DNA of 64,000 nt, taken from assembly GCA_028015205.1 (NCBI GenBank), contig JAPWFG010000022.1, positions 1 to 64,000 on the forward strand, written 5' to 3'. The notes beneath the pieces are model-generated. The model was given only the letters and a program-made list of their open reading frames with translations. It did no database searches and was not told the origin of the DNA. Below are positions 36,301 to 48,300 of the stretch, one piece after another (position 1 is the stretch's first letter; each line of letters begins with the position of its first letter). Both the position numbers and the translations under genes were made by a program. The DNA is from Mytilisepta virgata. Taxonomy: Eukaryota > Mollusca > Bivalvia > Mytilida > Mytilidae.

Positions 36301-39300
36301 CGATGTCGTCAATGTTGAACCGATATCGTGTCGACATTGGCAACATCGCGAGGTCGACGATATCGTGACCACATCGTGAACTGGACATTAATGAAATATT
36401 TTAACATTTTATCAATAAATAATTTTGTTAACTTAAGAGACTTAATGCTATAGATTTGCTGACAAAATATAAATATAATATAAGATGAACAGCTATAGCA
36501 GAATAGCGGAAAAAATACACTAAAGCTAGTTATCCTTCATTGTCACAATTAACGCAATACCGAGTGAAACGTGTATATATGCCTGCTTCCATATCAAATT
36601 GTGGAGCCTTTTTTAAATATAACTTATTTTAAATGCAAATTTATACCCCAGAGGGTTGACAGCATTATTTAAACATTAAAACAACATAAATTAAAAGTAG
36701 AACAGAAATACATAAAAAAAAATGTGTAAAACAATACACATATTATGCAGATGTAGAGTCACTTTCCTCTATGGACTTTTTTATAAATGGAGCAACAAAC
36801 CGCATAAGATCGTTAGAAGTTAAAATAAGTTTTAGTTTTTCAAAAGGCAAATAAATATTTATACTTGGTTGTATTTCAATGATGTTATTGAAGTAATCTT
36901 GCCTTAACATGTCATATTTCGGACAATTAAAGAAGAAATGTATTTCATCCTGTATCTCATTTAAATTACAATTTTGACTTATTCTGTTTTCTCTTCTGAT
37001 GTTTTTATGCCATCCTCTTTCAATTTCTAAAACGTGGTCACTAACTCATTTTTATAAGGTTTTTTCGATTTTCAAAGTTTGTATGAAGTAAAAAAAAATT
37101 CAGTTTGATATTCAGTTTTTATTTTACTGTATAAGTATTTTATTAAAGAACACACTTTCATAATTATTTCTATGTTTCTGTTTCAAAGTTTTAGTTAAAT
37201 TTCTTTTAAAACTCATTTGTTGCTTGTGTCCCCTAAAAATCAAACGGATTTTATTTTATTTACGTTACTTTTCTATAAATTTATACAGCAGTTAAATATA
37301 AGCGTACATACATTAGTCCGGCATTTACTGTGACCTCTGTACAGCATGGCGAATACTGCACGCAACTTTTATCAATATTTCGATTGTAAAATTAATTTCC
37401 TGCCAGCAAAACCTTGTATCACCTCTGTGACCTAAGATATTACGTACAAATAATATATTTGTGAGGCACTTTCTAAAATATATGCCATTATAAAGTTTTG
37501 ACTTAAATTTATCGGTTCAATAAACACGGAAAATGTGATGGTAAATCCTCTGGTTAAGGTTTGCTTTGAAGCTTTTTAACTATGAATAGGGTCACACCAT
37601 GATGAAAATTGGTACATATGTACATCATTATATGAACTTTCTTATTTATAACTTTTATAGGTTATGACTTCGGAGGCGGAACATTTGACCGACAGTTATT
37701 ATGACATCAACGGCAGACATATTTGAGTTGCACACGGATTTGGGACTACATGACGCAAATATAAATGATATATAAAAAAATAGTGACATAATAGAAGAAT
37801 TGTCTTAATAGTAAAACCATATTAACACATTAATTTGAGACCACTCCCAATATGCCACAAATTATTCAACACCTACTTTCTTTCCATAAATATTTCATCA
37901 CGTAGTTTTGTTATATTTTCGTGACATTCATTAAATCAGTTTCATACCAAAAGAAAAAAATCAATTTGTTTGAAAATATACTAACATAGTTAGATCGGAT
38001 GGATAATGTCTACGCAAGTTGTAAGATTTTGTAGATAATGACATTGAGAGAAATATTTGATTCTGTATATGTCTGTGCTTTAATACATACATATATATGA
38101 TGAAAAAAAAAAACAATTCGGAGGTTTAGCATATCATCTAATTTTATTGAGAGCGGAAATATAGATACAATGAGAGTAGTAAATGTGTTATTAAATTCAT
38201 TGTTGATAGGGTTTTTATATTTATTTTACAGAGGAATTTGAAAGTAAGTATAACCTACATATTTAAAATAAATGCAACTGCAGGTAATTGTTGAAGAAAT
38301 GCCAAAGTCTGTATTGTATTTAAGATATAATACATTCATTGCACTAAGTATTAGACACTGTATTCTCTTTTCTAATATAATGGACCGCCGCCCCGCAGAG
38401 TAGACAAGAACAATGGATATAATAAAATGTTTGATACCAGTTTTGATGCACAAGATGTGCAAATGTCGTCGATTTACCACTTGTGAGTCGTTGAAAGCCA
38501 AAACAACAATCCGAAAACTTGAAGAGAAAATTTCAAAAATTCCAAAATAAAACAGTGTTGGATAATGTTGTATTGTGATTTTTTCTATAATCATAGCTAC
38601 TTTCTCACAAAAATATTTTATGCACGTAGTACTAGATAACATGTCAGCATCATTGATATGGTTGTGTTACTTTACAACTCAGATGCATTTTAAAACCTCT
38701 GCTGTCGTATCACTTAAATAGATTTTATGAACAAATTACTGATCAAGACGTTAGTGACTAATTAATTAAAAAATACGGAAACAATTTGCCGAATAAAACG
38801 ACACAAATCTTTTCCGGTATTAAGTTTGTGGAAATTTTTGGGCCTAACTATTCAAACTAATCAATTTTTGTGTATTGGTAATAAAAGGCATCTGCTTAGT
38901 TTCGTTGATTTAAAATTTCAAAAAAATTGAAATGAAAAGGTGTTGTTATTGGCGCCATTGTTTAATTTCAAATGATAAATAAACATTAAACTTCCTTGAA
39001 GTACCTCAGTGGTTAATTTTATCTCATACAGATGTATTACCATTTAAATTGAAACAAAACATGCTATTTCAAGAATAATTCATATGTTGTTGGGTTCGTA
39101 AATTGTTCATGGTATCCGCTAAAATTGGTGTACGACTAATATAAAAGGTTCCTAGTATTTTAAACTTTCAGAGGTTATTGGTGGATTGATGTCAGACTTC
39201 AATTTTCTTTCCATAAATATTTCATGACGTACGTTTGTTATATTTTCATTACATTCCTTAAATCAGTTTCATATCAAAAGAAAAAACTCAATTTGTTTGA

Positions 39301-42300
39301 AACTATACTAACATAATTAGATCGGATGGATAATGTCTACACAAGTTGTAAGATTTTGTAGATAATGATATTGAGAGAAATATTTGATTCTGTATATGTC
39401 TGTGCTTTAATTCATACATATATATAATGAACGTAAACAATTCGGAGGTTTAGCATATCATCTAATTTTAGTGAGAGCGGAAATATAGATACAATGAGAG
39501 TAGTAAATGTATTATTAAATTCATTGTTGATAGGGTTTTTATATTTATCTTACAGAGGAACTTGAAAGTAAGTATAATCTAGATATTTAAAATAAATGCA
39601 ACTGCAGGTAATTGTTGAAGAAATGCCAAAGTCTGTATTGTTTATAAGATATAATACATTCATTGTGCTAAGTATTAGACATTGTATTCTCTCTTCTAAT
39701 ATAATGGACCGCCGTCCCGCAGAGTAGACAAGAACAATGGATATAATAATATGTTTGAAACCAGTTTTGATGCACAAGATGTGCAAATGTTGTCTATTTA
39801 CGACTCGTCAGTCGTTGAAAGTCAAAACAACAATTCGAAAACTTGAAGAGAAAATTTCAAAAATTCCAAAATAAAACAGTGTTGGATAATGTTGTATTGT
39901 GATTTTTTCTATAATCATAGCTACTTTCTCACAAAAATATTTTATGCGCGTAGTACTAGATAACATGTCAGCATCATTGATATGGTTGTGTTACTTTACA
40001 ACTCAGATGCATTTTAAAACCTCTGCTGTCGTATCACCTAAGGAGATTTTATGAACAAATTACTGATCAATACGTTAGTGACTAATTAATTAAAAAATAC
40101 GGAAACAATTTGCCGAATAAAACGACACAAATCTTTTCCGGTATTAAGTTTGTGGAAATTTTTGGGCCTAACAATTTCAAACTAATCAATTTTTGTGTAT
40201 TGGTAATAAAAGGCATATGCTTAGTTTCGTTGATTTAAAATTTCAAAAAAATTGAAATGAAAAGGTGTTGTTATTGGCGCCATTGTTTAATTTCAGATGA
40301 TAAATAAACAGTAAACTTCCTTGAAGTACCTCCGTGGTTAATTTTATCTCATACAGATGTATTACCATTAAGATTCAAACACAACATGCTATTTCAAGAA
40401 TAATTCACATTTTGTTGGGTTCGTAAATTATTCATGATATCCGCTAAAATTGGTGTACGACTAATATAATAGGTTCCTCGTATTTAAAACTTTCCGTGGT
40501 TATTGGTGGATTGATCTCAGACTTTAATTTTCTTTCCATAAATATTTCATGACGTACGTTTGTTATATTTTCATTACATTCCTTAAATCAGTTTCATATC
40601 AAAAGAAAAAAAACTCAATTTGTTTGAAACTATACTAACATAGTTAGATCGGATGGATAATGTCTACACAAGTTTTAAGATTTTGTAGATAATGATATTG
40701 AGAGAAATATTTGATTCTATATATGTCTGTGCTTTAATTCATACACATATATAATGAAAAGAAAATAATTCAAAGGTTTAGCAAATCATCTAATTTTACT
40801 GAGAGCGGAAATAAAAATACATTGAGACAAGTAAATGTATTATTAATTTCATTGTTGATAGGGTTTTCATATTTATTTTACAGAATTTTGTGGTAAGTAT
40901 AATCTAGATATTTAAAATAAATGCAACTGCAGGTAATTATTGAATAAATGCCAAAGTCTGTATTGTTTATAAGATATAATACATTCATTGTACTAAGTAT
41001 TAGACATTGAATTCTCTTTTGTTATATAATGGACCGCCGTCCCGCAGAGTAGACAAGAACAATTGATATAATAAAATCTTTGATACCAGTTTTGATGCAC
41101 AATATGTGCAAATTTCGTCGATTTACGACTCGTCAGTCGTTGAAAGCGAAAACAACAATCCGAAAACTTGAAGAGAAAATTTTAAAAATTCCAAAATAAA
41201 ACAGTGTTGGATAATGTTGTATTGTGACTTTTTCTATAATCATAGGTACTTTCTCACAAAAATTTTGTATGCGCGTAGTACTAGATAACATGTCAGCATC
41301 ACTGATATCGCTGTGTTACTTTACAATTTAGATGCATTTTAAAACCTCTGCAGTTGTATCACTTAAATCGATTTTATGAACAAATTACTGATCAATACGT
41401 TAGAGACTAATTAATTGAAAAATACGAAAACAATTCGCGCAATAAAACGACACAAAACTTTTGCGGTATTAAGTGGGGGGAATTGTTGGGCCTAACTATT
41501 CAAACTAATCAATTTTTGTGTATTGGTAATAAAAGGCATCTGCTTAGTCTCGTTGATTTAAAATTTCAAAAAAATTGAAATGAAAACGTGTTGTTATTGG
41601 CGCCATTGTTTAATTTCATATGATAAATAAACAGTAAACTTCTTGAAGTACCTCAGTGGTTAATTTTATATCATACAGATGTATTACCATTTAGATTGAA
41701 ACAAAACATGCTATTTCAAGAATAATTCATATTTTGTTGGATTCGTAAATTGTTCATGATATCCGCTAAAATTGGTGTCCTAGTATTTTAAAACTTTCCG
41801 TGGTTATCGGTGGATGGATGTCAGACTTTAATTGTCTTTCCATAAATATTTCATCGCGTAGTTTGTTATATTTTCATTACATTACTTAAATCAGTTTCAT
41901 ATCAAAAGAAAAAAAAATCAATTTGTTTGAAAATACACTAACATAGTTAGATCGGATGGATAATGTCCACACAAGCTGTAAGATTTTGTAGATCATGATC
42001 TTGAGTAAAATATTTGATTCTCTATATATCTGTGCTTTAATTCATACACATATATGATGAAAAAAAACAATTCGGGGTTATGCATATCATCTATTTTTAT
42101 TGAGAGCGGAAATATAGATATAATGAGACAAGTAAATGTATTATTAAATTCATTGTTGATAGGGTTTTTTTATTTATTTTACAGAAATGTACGGTAAGTA
42201 TAATCTAGATATTTAACATAAATGCAACTGCAGGTAATTGTTGAAGAAATGCCAATAGTCTAGTCAATCTAGCATAAATTTTACCCTAACCTTAAAGTAA

Positions 42301-45300
42301 TTGCAAAAGAAGATTTTTAAGTTTTAATGTTTAGCATTATACCCCATATATACACAGCAAAAAGTCCAACAAAATCTAACTTGACGAAGATTTAAAAATC
42401 ACGATTTTAAAATTCCTATGGAAATTTGCATTGAAAATAAGAGATAACTCTGCAAAAAAGACAGAAATATCAATAAAAATTGATACAAAATTATCACTTT
42501 ACCGCTTCTATTCAGCAGAATGTATTGATTCTTGATATTTTAGCCCTCTTTAGAGTATAACAAACAACTCCAAAGGTGTTTTTGTATCCTTTATCAAGCT
42601 ACAACCTTGATTTCGTAATTCGTTAGTTGACCATTTATTAAATTTTTCAACATGTCAAGGTAAAGAATCTCAAATTTAATAAAAATGATTAATCATATAT
42701 TCTTCTTTTTGTGGTTCAAAGTTTCTTTAAACAAGGTAGATGCTGAACAAACATAATTTACAGATATAAACAATACCACATTTTCACATTATTTTTTCAA
42801 AATGGTCACAAAGCCACAAATTTGCAATTTCTTTAATAAAAAATGTGCAAAAAAAATAAAAATACCCATAAATCTTCGGTTTTGTACATTTCATGAGCAG
42901 AAGATTATATAATATAGTCAAATACGAACTTATAACCCCATCAAAGTATCATACTTTACATGAATTTTAAGAAAATCAACCAAAAACTGACAAAAAGGCT
43001 AAGTTATCTCCCCTTTTCAATGTTAATTTCCATAGGAAATTAAAAATGCTGATTTTGAGTTTTCCTCAAGTTAGATTTTATGGGACTTTTTTCTGTGTAT
43101 ATTTAAGGCTTAATGCTATAGATTAGAACTAAAATATTTTCTGTTGCAATTAGTTTGAGGTTAAAACTTAGTTTGACTGGACTACAAAGTCTGTATTGTT
43201 TATAAGATATAATACATTCATGGTACTAAGTATTAGACATTGGATTCTCTTTTCTAATATAATGGACCGCAGTCCCGCAGAATAGACAAGAACAATGGAT
43301 ATAATAAAATGTTTGATACCAGTTTTGATGCACAATATGTGCAAATGTCGTCGATTTACGACTCGTCAGTCGTTGAAAGCCAAAACAACAATCCGAAAAC
43401 CTGAAGAGAAAAATTTTAAAAATTCCAAAATAAAACAGTGTTGGATAATGTTGTATTGTGACTTTTTATTGAAGAGAAAATTTTAAAAATTCCAAAATAA
43501 AACAGTGTTGGATAATGTTGTAATGTGACTTTTTCTATAATCATAGCTACTTTCTCACAAAAATATTTTATGCGCGTGGTACTAGATAACATGCCAGCAT
43601 CACTGATATCGTTGTATTACTTCACAATTCGCATGCATTTTAAAACCTCTGCAGTCGTATCACTTAAGGATATTTTATGAACAAATTACTGATCAATACG
43701 TTAGTGACTAATTAATTAAAAAATACGAAAACAATTTGCGGAATAAAACGACACAAAGCTTTTCCGGTATTATGTTGATGGAATTTTTCAGGCCTAACTA
43801 TTCAAACTAATCAGTTTTTGTGTATTGGTATTAAAAGGCATCTGCTTAGTTTCGTTGTATGAAAATTTCCAAAAAATTGAAATGAAAAGGTGTTGTTATT
43901 GGCGCCATTGTTTAATTTCAGATGATAAATAAACAGTAAACTTCCTTGAAATATCTCAGTCGTTAATTTTATCTCATACATGTATATTACCATTAAGATT
44001 GGAACAAAACATGCTATTTTAAGAATAATTCATATGTTGTTGGGTTCGTAAATTGTTCATGATATCCGCTAAAATTGGTGTACGACTAATGTAATAGGTT
44101 CCTAGTATTTTAAAACTGTCCTTGGTTATTGGTGGATGGATGTCAGACTTTAATTTTCTTTCCATAAATATTTCATTACGTACAATGACGTAGTTTTGTT
44201 ATATTTTCATTACATTACTTAAATCAGTTTCATATGGAAAGAAAAAACTCAATTTGTTTGAAAATATACTAACATAGTTAGATCGGATGGATAATGTCTA
44301 CACAAGTTGTAAGATTTTGTAGATAATGATATTGAGAGAAATATTTAATTCTGTATCTGTCTGTGCTTTAAATCATACACATATATAATGAAAAGAAAAC
44401 AATTCGTGGTTTAGCATATCATCTAATTTTATTGAGAGCGGAAATATAGATACAATGAGACAAGTAAATGTATTATTAAATTCATTGCTGATAGGTTTTT
44501 TATATTTATTTTATAGAGACATTTGACAGTAAGTATAATCTAGCTATTTAAAATAAATGGAACTGCAGGTAATTGTTGAAGAAATGCCAAAGTCTGTATT
44601 GTTTATAAGATATAATACATTCATTGTACTAAGTATTAGACATTGGATTCTCTTTTCTAATATAATGGACCGCCGTCCCGCAGAGTAGACAAGAACAATG
44701 GATATAATAAAATGTTTGATACCAGTTTTGATGCACAAGATGTGGAAATGTCGTCGATTTACGACTCGTCAGTCGTTGAAAGTTAAAACGACAATCCGAA
44801 AACTTGAAGATCAAAATTTTCAAAATTCCTAAATAAAACAGTGCTGGAAAATGTTGTATTGTGATTTTTTCTATAATATTAGGTACTTTCTCACAAAAAT
44901 ATTTTATGCGCGTAGTACTAGATAACATGTCAGGATCACTGATATCGTTGTGTTACTTTACAATTCAGATGCATTTTAAAACTTCTGCTGTCGTATCACT
45001 TAAGGAGATTTTATGAACAAATTACTGATCAATACGTTAGTGACTAATTAATTAAAAAATACACGGAAACAATTTGCAGAATAAAACGACACAAAGTTTT
45101 TCCGGTATTAAGATTGTGGAAATTTTCAGGCCTAACTTTTCAAACTAATCAATTTTTGTGTATTGGTAATAAAAGTCATGTTCTTAGTTTCGTTGATTTA
45201 AAATTTCAAAAAAATTGAAATGAAAACGTGTTGTCATTGGCGGCGTTGTTTAATTTCAGATGATAATTAAACAGTAAACTTCCTTGAATTACCTCAGTGG

Positions 45301-48300
45301 TTAATTTTATCTCATACAGATGTATTACCATTTACATTGAAACAAAACATGCTATTTCAAGAATAATTCATAGTTTGTTGGGTTCGTTAATTGTTCATGA
45401 TTTCCGCTAAAATTTATGTACGACTAGTATAATAGGTTCCTAGTATTTTAAAACTTTCATTGGTTATCGGTGGATGGATGTTCGACTTTAATTTTCTTTA
45501 CATAAATATTTCATCACGTAAAATGACGTAGTTTTGTTATATTTTCATTACTTTACTTAAATCAGTTTCATATCAAAAGAAAAAGCTCAATTTGTTTGAA
45601 AATACACTAACATAGTTAGATCGGATGGATAATGTCTACACAAGCTGTAGGATTTTGTAGATAATGATATTGAGAAAAATATTTGATTCTGTATATGTCT
45701 GTGCTTTAATTCATACACATATATCATGAAAAGAAAACAATTCGGGGTTATGCATATCATCTATTTTTATTGAGAGCGGAAATATAGATAAAATGAGACA
45801 AGTAAATGTATTATTAAATTCATTGTTGATAGGGATTTTATATTTATTTTACAGAAATGAGTAGTAAGTATAATCAAGATAATTAAAATAAATGGAACTG
45901 CAGGTAATTGTTGAATAAACGCCAAAGTCTGTATTGTTTATAAGATATAATACATTCATTGTACTAAGTATTAGACATTGGATTCTCTTTTCTAATATAG
46001 TGGACCGCAGTCCCGCAGAGTAGACAAGAACAATGGATATAATAAAATGTTTGATACCAGTTTTGATGCACAAGATGTGCAAATGTCGTCGATTTACGAC
46101 TCCTCAGTCGTTGAAAACCAAAACAACAATCCGAAAAGTTTAAGAGAAAAATTTAAAAATTCCAAAATAAAAGAGTTTTGGATAATGTTGAATTGTGACT
46201 TTTTCTATAATCATAGGTACATTCTCAGAAAAATATTTTATGCGCGTAGTACTAGATAACATGTCAGCATCACTGATATGGTTGTGTTACTTTACAAATC
46301 AGATGCATTTTAAAACCTCTGCTGTCATATCATTTAAGGAGATTTCATGAACAAATTACTGATCAATACGTTAGTGACTAATTAATTAAAAACTACGAAA
46401 CAATTTGCGGAATAAAACGAGTCAAAGCTTTTGCGGTACTAAGTTTGTGGAAATTTTTGTGCCTTACTATTGAAACTAATCAATTTTTGTGTATTAGTAA
46501 TAAAAGGCATCTTCTTAGTTTCGTTGATTTAAAATTTCAAAAAAATTGAAATGAAAACGTGTTGTTACTGGTGCCATTGTTTAATTTCAGATGATAAATA
46601 AACAGTAAACTTCCTTGAAGTACCTCAGTGGTTAATTTCATCTCATACAGATGTACTACCATTTAGATTGAAACAACACATGCTATTTCAAGAATAATTC
46701 ATATTTTGTTGGTTCATGATATCCGCTAAAATTGGTGTACGACTAATATATTAGGTTCCTAGTATTTTACAACTTTCTGTGGTTATCGGTGGATGGATGT
46801 TAGACTTTAATTTTCTTTCCATTAATATTTAATCGCGCACTTTTGTTATATTTTCATTACATTACTTAAATCATTTTCATATAAAAAGAAATAACTCAAT
46901 TTGTTTGAAAATATAATAACATGGTTAGATCGGATGGATAATGTCTACACAAGTTGTAAGATTTTTGTAGATAATGATATTGAGAGAAATATTTGATTCT
47001 GTATATGTCTGTGCTTTAATTCATACACATATATCATGAAAAGAAAACAATTCGGGGTTATGCATATCATCTATTTTTATTGAGAGCGGAAATATAGATA
47101 CAATGAAACAAGTAAATGTATTATTAAATTCCTTGTTGATAGGGTTTTTATATTTATTTTACAGAAATGAAACGTAAGTATAATCTAGATATTTAAAATG
47201 AATGCAACTGCAGGTAATTGTTGAAGAAATGCCAAAGTCTGTATTGTTTATAAGATATAATACATTTATTGTACTAAGTATTAGACATTGGATTCTCTTT
47301 TCTAATATAATGGACCGCCGTCCCGCAGAGAAGTCAAGAACAATGGATATAATAAAATGTTTGATACCAGTTTTGATGCACAAGATGTGCAAATGTCGTT
47401 GATTTACGACTCGTCAGTCGTTGAAAGCCAAAACAACAATCCAAAAACTTGAAGACAACATTTTAAAAATTTTAAAATAAAACAGTGTTGGATAATGTTG
47501 TATTGTGACTTTTTCTACAACCATAGGTACTTTCTCACAAAAATATTTTATGCGTGTAGTACTAGATAACATGTCAGCATCACTTATAGGTTGTGTTACT
47601 TCACAATTCAGTTGCATGTTAAAACCTCTGGTGTTGTATAACTTAAGGTGATTTTATGAACAAATTACTGATCAATACGTTAGTGGCTAATTAATAGAAA
47701 AATACGAAAACAATTTGCGGAATAAAACGACACAAAGCTTTTCCGGTATTAAGTTGGTGGAAATGTTTGGACCTAACTATTCAAACTAATCAGTTTTTGT
47801 GTATTGGTAATAAAAGGCATCTTCTTAGTTTCGTTGATTTAAAATTTCAAAAAAAAATGAGATGAGAAGGTGTTGTTATTTGCGCCATTGTTTAATTTCA
47901 GATTATAAATAAACAGTAAACTTGCTTGAAGTACCTCAGTGGTTAATTTTATCTAATACAGATGTATTACCATTTAGATTGAAACAATACGTGCTATTTC
48001 AAGAATAATTCATATTTTGTTTGGTTTGAAAATTGTTCATAATTTGCTATGCATGTTGGCTCTGTGTTTTTGTTAAAAGTGATGAAAATTTAAAAAAGGT
48101 ATAATTATCCCTATGGCCAAATGAACACTACCGTTTTCCCTAAAACCTCTGTTAGCGTATTAATGAGATTTTTTAAACAAATTACTGAATAATATGTTAG
48201 TGACGAGTCAGTTAAGAAAAAAACACAATTTGCACAAAGCGACACGTACAAAGCTTATATTCACAGGATTATATTTTAATAAGAAGATAGTATAAATATG

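Larger units (their letters stand above)
37880..48040 (+). repeat. Seven-unit tandem array of ~1.3 kb, one microexon per unit
   Basis: Units begin with CTTTCCATAAATATTTCAT at 37880, 39207, 40532, 41836, 44158, 45496 and 46815. Typical length is 1304-1338 bp; the fourth is longer because of a 929-bp insertion and a short internal duplication. In every unit a microexon lies 349-359 bp from the start, between TTTATTTTACAG (or a one-base variant) and GTAAGTATAA. The minus-strand frames of 64-138 codons that recur once per unit are intronic: their lengths and starts differ between units, and their repetition merely reflects the unit. Confidence 0.9.

Noticed and set aside
33690..36365. CRISPR-like arrays
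   Set aside because: The window is eukaryotic, and the units are contiguous satellites with no unique spacers.
35876..36388. 170-codon minus-strand frame with repeated DIVLSSVYLVHIADIAMLAM-like segments
   Set aside because: It is a translation of the 86/87-bp satellite; overlapping plus-strand frames are equally open and the composition follows the DNA period.
38275..38290. AACTGCAG|GTAATT after each microexon as a recursive (zero-length) splice site
   Set aside because: The upstream sequence is A-rich with no pyrimidine tract, so it is a weak acceptor despite being kept in all units.
38226..38642. Recurring minus-strand frames (HILCIKTGIKHFIISIVLVY-like) in each array unit
   Set aside because: They repeat only because the DNA unit repeats. 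Length and start vary between units, and no splice or domain evidence supports them.
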